64,000 bases of DNA from Pseudomonas silvicola (GTDB lineage: Bacteria > Pseudomonadota > Gammaproteobacteria > Pseudomonadales > Pseudomonadaceae), in contig NZ_CP093280.1 of assembly GCF_026651855.1 (NCBI RefSeq), positions 5,000,001 to 5,064,000 on the forward strand. Direction: 5' to 3'. The position numbers and the translations under genes were made by a program. Below the pieces are notes generated by a model. That model searched no databases. It was not told the origin of the DNA and was given only the letters and a program-made list of their open reading frames with translations. Shown one piece after another: positions 51,618-60,378 of the stretch. Within the stretch, counting starts at the first letter, position 1, and each line of letters opens with the position of its first letter.

Positions 51618-53182
51618 CCGTTGCCCCTATCAGCGACCAAGCTCCTGGCCAACGCTTGGGCTTCTACACCCAACTGTCCTCGAAAGTAATGATCAACACC
51701 TGCATAGGTTATGCCGGGCCTTCGGGCAACGTTGGCAACGAGCTTATGGAAACCAGAGTTGGTGACTTCCAAGCCGAATACCTCCCTGGTCAAGACCCCC
51801 GCACTCTCTCCGAACGTTTCAATAGATGGCCTCTCAACCGCAGATTCAGCCCGCGCCCTGCGCAGCATCCAAACGCAGCTCCGCGGGACCTCCTGCAATA
51901 CCACAGGCGAGTGAGTCGATAACAGAGCGATGCCATTCCGTGATACCAAAAGATCAGCGACGGTGCGTATAAATGCGGCCAGCAACGGCGGATGCAGGTG
52001 CCCTTCAGGTTCGTCTAAAACAACGAGGGTTTTCTCATCCACCAGTTCGACAAGGCGCGTAGTCGTGAGCAGCACAATTGCATGCCCCGAGCTTAACTTC
52101 CCGAAAAAGCGGGTTGCTCGCTCCCGCCATTCAAAGCCTCCTTCGATCAATTGGTCAACGCCTGTTTCGCCAAAAAGGGGATCAGTAGATAGTGTTGTGA
52201 CAGCAGTGAGCCAACGTGAGCGCCGAGGTTCGGTATGGCAACGTTCAAGACTTGTAACGAAGTCCTCAGCCAAATCAGCTGCGCTCTTCAGCACATCAAA
52301 TACATTTCCTTGATCATCCTTTTTCTGAGTCCGTAGCCCTACAAAAGTCGCTGGCGTACGCTGTTGCCCAATCGATGGCAGCTCGAATGAGTCGAAGGCG
52401 CTGAAAGACACCGAGACTAAGCCAGAGAAGGTCCACTGATCGTTGTTCTCCCCCAGCCGATGCAACATCCCTTTAGGTGCACTTGGAGTATCCCGGTCTA
52501 AAAGCGTGTTGATAATGCTTTGGATGCACCGCGTTTTGCCAACGCCATTGCGCCCCACTAGGACATGCAGGTTCGTCGGGGGCACTACATCTGGAATGAC
52601 CTGAAACTGCATTATCGCTGGTGCCAGTGGGGGTAGCCCACCCGGCTCCGCAGGCGCTGGCGGGAAGGTGTACTGGAACTCAAACCGAGTCAGTTCCGGG
52701 TTTCCATGAGCAAGCCTATTCAAACGGTTCCGAACGTTGGGCTCGTGAATGGACCGTAAGATCGATTCAGACATAACCAGTTCGGCCAGGTGCCGATCCA
52801 GGATCTCAAGATTAAAGGCGCAGTCGCACAACGACCTTAAGATTGTAATGCCTTGGCCATTAGGTAAAGCTCTAAGGGTCGAGTAGTAGTCTTCATCCTG
52901 TCCGAGGGAGAAGAACTGATGCTCATCCAGTTGAGCAAAGGTGCTGGGAAGCGTAGGGGTCCGGCTGCCAGCTGGGACATCTGCACCGGCTGGGTTCGGC
53001 AGCAACCCTGCCTGACCTATTTTGACGGACCCCACCCGGTGTCGAGTCGAGTGCATATCAAACACGAACAGCGTGAACATCGTCCGAAATTTGAACCAGT
53101 CATCCCAATTATCGGAGACCAGATACACGCAGTTCGTGCCGCGCTGAGGTAAAAGCTGTCCGGCTCCCAATACAGTAAACAT
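51614..53182 (-). CDS. AAA/ABC-type ATPase (PtuA-like, Septu-type pair)
   Basis: A 522-residue protein. After an unusual ~200-residue N-terminal region (DNWDDWFKFRTMFTLFVFD), the ATPase starts with Walker A LVGRNGVGKTRC (about residue 207) and ends with LSSGHAIVLLTTTRLVEL as signature region, Walker B LVVLDEPEGHLHPP (about 387) and the His switch LLSTHSPVVLQEVP. This is the SMC/OLD-like ATPase type of Septu and retron-associated systems. The HNH nuclease gene is coupled to its stop. GAGG lies about 9 bases before the ATG. Confidence 0.82.
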   Translation of the reverse strand: MFTVLGAGQLLPQRGTNCVYLVSDNWDDWFKFRTMFTLFVFDMHSTRHRVGSVKIGQAGLLPNPAGADVPAGSRTPTLPSTFAQLDEHQFFSLGQDEDYYSTLRALPNGQGITILRSLCDCAFNLEILDRHLAELVMSESILRSIHEPNVRNRLNRLAHGNPELTRFEFQYTFPPAPAEPGGLPPLAPAIMQFQVIPDVVPPTNLHVLVGRNGVGKTRCIQSIINTLLDRDTPSAPKGMLHRLGENNDQWTFSGLVSVSFSAFDSFELPSIGQQRTPATFVGLRTQKKDDQGNVFDVLKSAADLAEDFVTSLERCHTEPRRSRWLTAVTTLSTDPLFGETGVDQLIEGGFEWRERATRFFGKLSSGHAIVLLTTTRLVELVDEKTLVVLDEPEGHLHPPLLAAFIRTVADLLVSRNGIALLSTHSPVVLQEVPRSCVWMLRRARAESAVERPSIETFGESAGVLTREVFGLEVTNSGFHKLVANVARRPGITYAGVDHYFRGQLGVEAQALARSLVADRGNG

Positions 53183-54085
53183 CTGTTTTTACCTCAAAAA
53201 ATTCACAGACCTTGAGCTGATTCAGTGCTACATGGCGAATGCCTTAAGTACAAAAACGAACGACCACCAGCGGCATTCCGGGTAGCGGTCCACTTGAGTT
53301 AAGTAACCGCTGCGCAAAGCATTCCATGGGTTAGGTTTTGTGTTTTCGGATCATGGCAGAGATCAAGCCAAGAGTGTCGATGTGCCAGTACTACCACATT
53401 GGGGCGCTACCCTCCAGCCTCAGTCAGTGTTTGCCTACACGCTGGGGGCGTCCAAATATTAGAAACATCGACATGACCTGCTTTGGCTCGACGGCCGAGC
53501 ACGTGCTGAATGGCGGCAGTATTTTCAAGGCCTGCGACTGGACGCGGTGAAAGCATCGACACGACTAGTGACTTTAACCTCTGGGGCAATGATAGTCATA
53601 CGTTGGCGACCTGATCGGCCTGGGTTACGGCAATCGTGGTGGCCATACCGCCGCCTTGACGACCCTGATGCTGGGGGCGCCCCGTTCGTCCGCAGCATGC
53701 CACCTGGAACAGGCAGCCGAAGACCTTCACAAAATCATTGCCCAAGAGCGTGTAAGCCCCCCGAGGGCAAAAGCGGTGGTCGCCACCTACCTTCCCTTGC
53801 GGCCGCCTCAAGGTACATGTGAGGCCTTGGGACGAATGATGCAACAGGCAGGCCCGATGCACGCCGTGGCTGCAAAACTAGCCGAGGTCACCCGCGCTGC
53901 TGCCCGCACAGCCGGGGGGCGCTCGTTAACATGGACCAATTGGCTCAAGGTCACGATGCATGTTCGGACCAGCCGTGGACCAACGGCCTAGCGCGGGCCA
54001 CGGGATCGTCGTTTCATCCCGCGCTGGCGGGAGCGGAGGCTACTGTGCAGGCACTCGTCCAAGCCGTTTGACCCAGGCGCCCTGG

Positions 54086-54334
54086 TCACAACGGCAACGC
54101 CAGTAGCGCTGCCCCCAGTGTCTTGCCATGGGCATCAAGCGCCAGCGAACGGGTCACTCCACCTTCGAGGATGCCCGGCAAGACAAAATTGAGCGCTTGC
54201 AACGCGGGTAACTCATAGCGCCGAATCGGGGTAGCGCACTGCCCTAGCAAACCAGCAAAAAACTCCGCTACCACCGTGCACGTCAGCCGTGCCCCACTGG
54301 CGGGCAAGCAGAATATGGCGCCGACTCTGACCAC
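54086..54334 (-). pseudogene. AtuA-like (acyclic terpene utilisation) C-terminal fragment
   Basis: An 82-codon minus-strand piece ends with LPALQALNFVLPGILEGGVT and then RSLALDAHGKTLGAALLALP, which I recognise as the C-terminal domain of AtuA-like proteins. The large N-terminal domain is missing. No matching atu genes nearby. Confidence 0.5.
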
Positions 54335-54490
54335 ATCGATGACAGTTGGGTGCCGCGGGTATGGAATCCCATGTTTGGCTTCTTCAGCTTCATCACCAAC
54401 ATGGCGCCGTTCATGCTGGACGCGGCACTGTGGGAGTACGAGTACGCCCCGGGTTATACCCCGGAAAAGAAACTAACTGAGGGCCAGTAG
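54319..54490 (+). pseudogene. C-terminal fragment of an unrecognised protein
   Basis: The plus strand reads DSWVPRVWNPMFGFFSFITN, MAPFMLDAALWEYEYAPGYT and PEKKLTEGQ to a TAG at 54488-54490. Coherent coding character but no start; it opposes the end of the AtuA-like stump. The family is not clear to me. Confidence 0.4.
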
Positions 54491-54530
54491 CAGCACCAGG
54501 CCGGAGTTTCGGCGAACAAGGGTTGAGCCG

Positions 54531-55020
54531 ATGAGCACCTACCCTTACCGTCTGGCCACGCTGTCCAAGCCCGGCTGCCCGCCCTTCCCCGCGTTGGTCA
54601 AGGATGAGCACGCCATTGCGCTGAGGGCCTTGCGGCCCTTGGCGCTGCTATTGGGCTACCCGTTAGTGGGTGTGGACGACATGGCTACGCTGTTGGGCCA
54701 CTGGGCAGTCAACCAGCCTGCGCTGCAGCAGGTGGCACAGCACCTGAACGTGGCGACACATCCACTGGCCACGCCAGTGGGCGCCTTGCGTATCGAGGCG
54801 CCGGTGCAGCCTACCCAGGTGTTCTGCACCATCGGCAACTACCGCGCCCAAGTCATCGAAGCCACCGTGGATGCGCACCTTTCCAAAGGCGGCAGCCAGC
54901 ACTAGGTCGAACAGGTGCGAGCGCAAGCCGAAGCCTTCGTAGAAGCACGCCGTCAAGGTGAGCCCTATTTTTGCTTGAAAGCGCCCGCCTGCGTGGCGGG
55001 CCCTCATGATCCGCTAAATC
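54531..55020 (+). pseudogene. Fumarylacetoacetate-hydrolase-family protein, broken
   Basis: The ATG at 54531 opens a frame (TYPYRLATLSKPGCPPFPAL, IEAPVQPTQVFCTIGNYRAQ) typical of the N-terminus of FAH-type hydrolases/isomerases. A TAG at 54903-54905 interrupts it; after the stop the same frame continues as VEQVRAQAEAFVEARRQGEP and LKAPACVAGPHDPLNL, matching the family up to the substrate loop, and then homology is lost at about 55020. The metal-binding E-x-E and the C-terminal half are absent. Confidence 0.6.
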
Positions 55021-55513
55021 TAGGCGTCGAGGCCGGTAGGTTGGTAGCTGGTTTACCAGCGAGCTCCCAGGGCGTGCGGGAAGGCACAAATATTTGCCCA
55101 AACTGCGGCGCTCGCCAACCGGGAGCCCTGGTGCGACACCGGCGTATGTATCACTTGGTCGGAGTGATAGCCTTGACGAGCAGCCCCATCAGCGTCATGG
55201 CGTCAGTTGTTTTTTGATAATCCGCTTGGCGGAACTGGCTCGAGGCAGCTAACCCAAAGCGGACACGCTAGCCGAAAGGGGAAGTCTACCTACAACGTCA
55301 AATCAGATCTCAGACGCGGCTTTTAAAGCGCACGTATAGGGGGCTGGTCTCGTATTGGCCAAAACTTTGAGACAGCTTGAGGGGGAAGAGCAGGCTCAGG
55401 GCGCTCACAGTTCGCTTTAGCCTTTGATAACGGGAGCCAACCCTAAGCAATGGGGGTTAGTCGGGTGCGACATGCACCCACTAACCTTCCCCATGAGAGA
55501 AGCACGAAAAATC

Positions 55514-57265
55514 TCACCCAGGGTCTGTAGGTAACTCAAACACATGCTCAGCACCGAACGCGCTGATCTGATCTAATGCTGCCTGGCTCAGCAGTTGAGT
55601 GAAAAGCAGAGCCAAACGGATTTTGGGACGAGAACACGCAACGTAGAAGAGATTCCGATTGCTTTCGAATTTTTCACGCCTGTCCGCCGGTGGCCCCCGC
55701 TGAAACCACTCAAGCATTTCAGCAAAATTATAGTGGTTCCAGCCGCGGCCCAAGACAACGATCACGTTTTCGAATTCGGCTCCCTTTACCCCGTGTTTGG
55801 TCGCGAACGGCGTATGCCCATCAATGAATTGGTCAAGAGCTATAAGTTCAGTGTAAGGAACTGCCCTAAGCTTTCGAAGCTGGCTGATCCTGCGCGGCTC
55901 GTCCTCACCTGGTTCAACGCCGGCGGCCTGTAATCCTTGCTCATTTCGTAGAACCGCATCGGGGAGCTGAATCTGCGGCACCGCACTCATGTGGTCAACA
56001 ACATTCCCGATGGTGCCGGTCAACCTGAGTTCTAGAAGCGCGTCCATTGCCTTAGTCCAAGCGATTTTGTCGCTGTGCCGTCGAATCGTTGGTCGATCGC
56101 TTGTCAGGTACCCGAGCATCTCACCGTATCGGCGCTGTTGGTATGCGACACACGCTGGTTCAAGCTGATCCGCTAGGTATTTGATGTGCGGATCTTCTTT
56201 CTTCAGCCAGGGTTCATTGTATTGCCCAAAAATTGGAGGGATCGAGGAGTATCCCTGCTCACGAGCAATGCCTTTGTGATTCAGGATCAGGATTTTGGTC
56301 GTTTCGGGAGAGAAATCCCATCCTTCGCCCCTGAGCTGCGCTTTCAAGTATTCAAAGTAAGCACTAGCAGCTGCAGGACTGGTGTCACCAGTCCAATGTC
56401 CTCCCCCCCTGCCAGTGCGTCGTTCTCCAGGCCAACGATTGGTATGGAACACCCGGGCTTCACCGATTAGGTCCGGATCTCTTATCTCCTGGCGCAAACC
56501 TGGCCGCATACCATTCAAAACATCGACAATGCGCGATGCTGAGCGAAAATTCGCATTTTTTTCGATCGTCTGGAGTGCCTCATGTTCTACCAGGCCGCAG
56601 CCCTCATCGTAAATTTTTTGCCAATGGTCACCAAACAGGCCAATCATCGGCCCCTCCCCGCGATCTAGAAACCAGGACTTCAATGCGCCTACGAAATGTT
56701 CATCCGTGTCCTGATATTCGTCGACAAACAGGATCGGATATCGCGACGTCAGTACGGCCCTGAACTTCGGAGACGGAAGTGCCTGAACCATCAAGGTCAG
56801 GACATCTTCGTGTCGAATCGAAACGTCGTCCTCCGACACGCGTGGAATGCCCATTTCGTAATGGATGCGCCTATTGCCTACGCCACCGACTTTTTCTAGG
56901 CGCTCTCTCCAAAAAGGTTCAGCATCGAGGAATTCTCTCAGTGATGTTTGAAAATCTCTCAGCAATGACCAGCAGAAGCCATGCACGGTCTCGGCTCGGA
57001 TCGCAGGGTGCGCTTGGAAGCGAGAGATGATCTCGTCTTTTGCCACATTGGTGTAGGTAATACACGCGACTTGTTGACGCTCCCGGATCAATGCCCGACC
57101 TCTGTGCTCAATCAATCGGCTCAGAGCCTTCTCCAGTGAGTAGGTCTTACCAGCTCCAGCCCCGGCCTCCAGGCGGAAGCTTTGACCTTCATCCAAACAA
57201 GCGAACATGCGATCCAGCGCTTCTCGCCCAGCTCTGTCCGCGGGGCTTTCGTGATTGTCAGGCAT
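55514..57265 (-). CDS. gajB: Gabija GajB: UvrD/Rep-like helicase
   Basis: A 583-residue superfamily 1 helicase from the ATG at 57265 (AAGGAG 9 bases before), overlapping the 3' end of gajA by eight bases. Motif I is LEAGAGAGKTYS (Lys40), motif Ia ITYTNVAKDEI, motif II ILFVDEYQDTD (about 183), then FGDHWQKIYD (motif III), HGVKGAEFENVIVVLGRGW (motif V region) and RNLFYVACSRPKIRLALLF (motif VI). In Gabija, GajB is activated by DNA ends made by GajA and the complex blocks phage. It is somewhat longer than the Bacillus protein (about 490 residues). Confidence 0.9.
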   Translation of the reverse strand: MPDNHESPADRAGREALDRMFACLDEGQSFRLEAGAGAGKTYSLEKALSRLIEHRGRALIRERQQVACITYTNVAKDEIISRFQAHPAIRAETVHGFCWSLLRDFQTSLREFLDAEPFWRERLEKVGGVGNRRIHYEMGIPRVSEDDVSIRHEDVLTLMVQALPSPKFRAVLTSRYPILFVDEYQDTDEHFVGALKSWFLDRGEGPMIGLFGDHWQKIYDEGCGLVEHEALQTIEKNANFRSASRIVDVLNGMRPGLRQEIRDPDLIGEARVFHTNRWPGERRTGRGGGHWTGDTSPAAASAYFEYLKAQLRGEGWDFSPETTKILILNHKGIAREQGYSSIPPIFGQYNEPWLKKEDPHIKYLADQLEPACVAYQQRRYGEMLGYLTSDRPTIRRHSDKIAWTKAMDALLELRLTGTIGNVVDHMSAVPQIQLPDAVLRNEQGLQAAGVEPGEDEPRRISQLRKLRAVPYTELIALDQFIDGHTPFATKHGVKGAEFENVIVVLGRGWNHYNFAEMLEWFQRGPPADRREKFESNRNLFYVACSRPKIRLALLFTQLLSQAALDQISAFGAEHVFELPTDPG

Positions 57266-59336
57266 CGCCTTGCTCTCCTTCAGCGGCCACTGCCTCGCCA
57301 ACAGCCTCAACCACTGCGGCCATGGCCCGAGCAGCCATTTGGGCATCAACAACCGGCGCCCCAACTGCGAGCCAACGCAATCCTTCAGCAATGTATCTGG
57401 GCACTCTCCAGTCCGTATCATCGATCGCGTACTTCAACGCAAAAGCTGACTTTTTCTGATCTGCCGCATGCTCGTAAGCTAGGGACGCGACATCGCCCTC
57501 CCCCAGCTGAAATCGCTCAAGGTTCGCCAAGATGAACGCGTCCTCAAAGCTTCTGCCTGAAGGCCCGGGTTCATCCCCTTCTGGAATTTGGTAGGCGATG
57601 CGCCTCAATCCTCTTGTCTTCTCTGCTGGCGTTTTCGCCAGCAATTGGGCAGGAGTGACTTCGGCCTCAAACCAATCTTTGAGGCACGCATTGCTCGTAA
57701 ACAGACCCTCTGCAACGAGACAGGCTTTCCGTTTTCTGTCTGCGTTCGGTTTGACGGAGTCGATGTCAGTCACGATCAGAGTGCGCAGTTCGAGGAAGGT
57801 GAGCAGATCGTGGAACCGGTGTGCATATGCGCCGCCAACTTCCATAACTGTCAAATACTGACTTGCCAGCTGAGGCTGACCCACCGCAGCCGCGTCAGTT
57901 TTATCGATCATGGTCGGTAGCAGCAATCTCTCTGATGTCCCCTCGATCAAGATGGCTTTGTCTGCAAAGAACAGGTCGCATCGAGTGAGCGTTAGGTACT
58001 GATAGAGAAAATCTCTGTCCGGTGCGGGAGCCCCGCCCATACCCTGCCTTAGGTCTTTGATCTTCGACTGCCGGATTCCGCTTTCATCGGTCACAGAGAG
58101 GAAGTAACGCATGGTTTCGAAGCGCGCTTCGTTGGCCATGTGCGGAGAGTGGGTGGAAATTACAAACTGCACTGGCCACGCACGACTGCCATTAAGCTGC
58201 TGCTCGAACGCCCCCTTGATCAGGTGCAACTGTCGGATGAAGACCTCCTGCATTTGCGGATGCAAATGGGCTTCAGGCTCTTCAATGAAGATGAGATGTA
58301 CGCTTGCGGCTGCCGGCGTAGCTTGAAACTCCCTGAAAAACTTCAGTAATTGTAGAAGTATGTACACCAGGTTACGGACGCCGAGTCCGTTGTAGCTTTC
58401 CGGGAGGGTCAGGCCGTTAACCCCCCTGTATCTGACCTGCGTGTGGTCTTTAAGCAAGCGCTCGACATCGAAGGTCGTCACCGTGGTGAGGCCTGGGTCA
58501 GCTAACCCTGGGTAGCCAAAAAGCTCGAACGTAGGGAGCAGCGAAGTCAGTCCAGCGTTGAAACCGTCATGCAGTTCCTTTTGAATTTTTTCGACCGCTA
58601 CATGGAGCTGTTCGGCTGTGGTTCGTTTCTCGGGATCTGTGGGGTCAGTCAAGGCCGATTGGAACAGCACCTCCACCACCTTCCCAAGAACATCGCGCTC
58701 TCGATGTGTATCGTCATCTAGGCCGCGTTGCGCATTGATGAATCCGCCGCGGATCAACGAAGTGAGTGATTTTAGTTCGAGGTCCTTGCGGTTCGTAGGA
58801 TCGTTCGGATCAACCGCTTCCAGGCGGGGCTCGTAGGCCGCCGCCAAACGCTCCTTTATCAGGCTGAAGAAGCTAGGACGTTGATCCTCTTGCTGAGGGT
58901 AGGGGGCATTCATTTCCGCGAAAAGCGACTCAAGGCCAGTCGGCCGGGGTCCATACGTCAGGACGATGCGCGCGCAAGTACAATCTGGATCTAGGTCTAC
59001 GATACATTCGCTGAGCTGCCCTAGGTCTGGGGCATCTACATCATAGGAAATGTCCAGTGTGACCCTAACAACGGGAAGAATGGCAGCAACCTCGGAGCGA
59101 GCTACTCCGCCGTGAAACGCATTGAAGGCCGTCCAAAACTCTTCGTGACTTCCCAGGGAGAAATCCTCAAGCCTGAAAGAGGGAGTCCGGTCTGAAAGGA
59201 GTCGACGGAACACTTCGGCTATGGAGGTTTTGCCGCAGTTGTTGCGTCCGACAATCAGTGTCGTGCCATCTTCAAGGCCAAGACCGACGTTCTGAAGCAG
59301 TCTGAAATTTTGAATCTCAACGCGCTCGATCCGCAT
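57258..59336 (-). CDS. gajA: Gabija GajA: OLD-family ATPase-Toprim nuclease
   Basis: A 692-residue protein from the ATG at 59336 (AGGGA before it; an upstream frame start is less likely). The N-terminal ABC-type ATPase has Walker A LIVGRNNCGKTSIAE (Lys36), Walker B LIFIEEPEAHLHP (about residue 350) and the switch FVISTHSPHMANE. The C-terminal Toprim nuclease has AILIEGTSERLLLP (about 462) and LIVTDIDSVKP (about 520) as acidic metal-site motifs. OLD nuclease followed by a UvrD-type helicase is the defining Gabija arrangement. Toprim and ATPase motifs look intact. Confidence 0.9.
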   Translation of the reverse strand: MRIERVEIQNFRLLQNVGLGLEDGTTLIVGRNNCGKTSIAEVFRRLLSDRTPSFRLEDFSLGSHEEFWTAFNAFHGGVARSEVAAILPVVRVTLDISYDVDAPDLGQLSECIVDLDPDCTCARIVLTYGPRPTGLESLFAEMNAPYPQQEDQRPSFFSLIKERLAAAYEPRLEAVDPNDPTNRKDLELKSLTSLIRGGFINAQRGLDDDTHRERDVLGKVVEVLFQSALTDPTDPEKRTTAEQLHVAVEKIQKELHDGFNAGLTSLLPTFELFGYPGLADPGLTTVTTFDVERLLKDHTQVRYRGVNGLTLPESYNGLGVRNLVYILLQLLKFFREFQATPAAASVHLIFIEEPEAHLHPQMQEVFIRQLHLIKGAFEQQLNGSRAWPVQFVISTHSPHMANEARFETMRYFLSVTDESGIRQSKIKDLRQGMGGAPAPDRDFLYQYLTLTRCDLFFADKAILIEGTSERLLLPTMIDKTDAAAVGQPQLASQYLTVMEVGGAYAHRFHDLLTFLELRTLIVTDIDSVKPNADRKRKACLVAEGLFTSNACLKDWFEAEVTPAQLLAKTPAEKTRGLRRIAYQIPEGDEPGPSGRSFEDAFILANLERFQLGEGDVASLAYEHAADQKKSAFALKYAIDDTDWRVPRYIAEGLRWLAVGAPVVDAQMAARAMAAVVEAVGEAVAAEGEQGDA

Positions 59337-59564
59337 GATGTCCCTACCGTGAAATCGTATGGCCATCACTGTACATTCTGAATTGGAGTAGTCAATGCCG
59401 GGAAGCACTCGATGCCCCCGGCCGGTAGATTTGGATCGAATACACGGTTTAGGAGCGACCGCTAGCAACCCATTATCACAGTCCGGACCGAACGACTTGC
59501 CGGGTCAGCTTCCAATTTCGAGAGGAATTTCGTGATAGGTGAACTGGAATTAAACAGCTTGGTG

Positions 59565-59793
59565 CGGCGGAATGTCCAACCAGACCGAGTTCGGCCTGGC
59601 CTCGTACTTCTAGCCTGCGGCATGAACTGCGTGTTCCGCGGCGCCGAGTTCTGGAAACGGCATGGTGGTTATCAACACGGGCCTGATCTCCAACGAAGTG
59701 GCACCAACCGGAGACCTAGCCTCGGCCGCGAGGTTCCAAGTGCGGGATTGAGGACTACTTGGAAACCAAGTATCTCTGCTTGGGCGTAATAAC
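59565..59793 (+). pseudogene. gabD (succinate-semialdehyde dehydrogenase) 3' relic
   Basis: Pieces in different frames reassemble the C-terminus of an aldehyde dehydrogenase of the GabD type: NQTEFGLASYF then a stop, GMVVINTGLISNEVAP, and, after further shifts, GSKCGIEDYLETKYLCLGVI. Several indels separate them. This is an old remnant of a core metabolic gene that once lay here. Confidence 0.7.
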
Positions 59794-60378
59794 TCAGGTC
59801 TCGTGCTTTGATCACCTCTAGGGGACGTAAGACTGCTGTCAAGCGCCCAGCGTTACCTCCACCATTGGATGACCATTCGTTGCCCCCCCCCCCTCGGATC
59901 AAGCAAGGTGATAGAGGGCTCGTGCGGCGCCAGTAAGACAATGATCACTACGCTGGCTCAGGGGCGCCAAACGACATCTTGAGGTACAGGTGCAAGACCT
60001 TCAGCGACCGTCGTCCTCAGCAAAAGGCATCGCGACAACATCATGAGACACCAACAAACAGAAACGCGAAGGACATGGTCTACTCCGTCGACCGGGCGCG
60101 CACCTCATCGGTATAGCTCTCCCTGGTCTTTAGGCGCTTCAGAATCAGAGATGCCATGAGTCTCGGAAAATGCCCTTGGTAAGCCACACTGCCCTCACCC
60201 AGGGGGCCGACTTTTTCCTTCCGGGTCGATCCTGGCGCAATGCCCCCCAGATATCCGCAGACACTTGAAGCCCTCAGCCACATCGCGCCGATGCATAAAT
60301 TGATTATCACGGGGCGTCTTTTCGACACTCTGAATTAGGTAGAATCACGGCCAGCTCCCTAGGAAAAATGGTTAGACG
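59794..60378. other. Gap before the STAND gene; contains a C11 tract
   Basis: No gene is supported. A homopolymer of 11 C lies at 59883-59893. A minus-strand frame at 60080-60328 has no ribosome-binding site and no family I recognise. The stretch before 60379 (TAGGAAAAATGG) offers a weak ribosome-binding site for the next gene. Confidence 0.45.

Larger units (their letters stand above)
53183..55513. other. Graveyard of catabolic gene fragments
   Basis: About 2.3 kb between two defence systems with no intact gene. High GC like the core genome, but frames are broken by stops. Recognisable stumps are listed separately (AtuA-like, FAH-like, unknown C-terminus). At 53600-53990 (plus) a 110-codon frame reads DLIGLGYGNRGGHTAALTTL and continues coherently to 53991; I cannot name it. 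At 53510-53560 a frame reads QYFQGLRLDAV, resembling a GH13 glycosidase motif. Confidence 0.5.

Noticed and set aside
53500-53600. GH13 (trehalose/glycogen enzyme) relic
   Set aside because: Only one short motif-like stretch (QYFQGLRLDAV) in a degenerate frame; too little to annotate as a gene.
60080-60328. 82-codon minus-strand frame before the STAND gene
   Set aside because: Glimpses of transposase-like composition, but no motif and no start signal.
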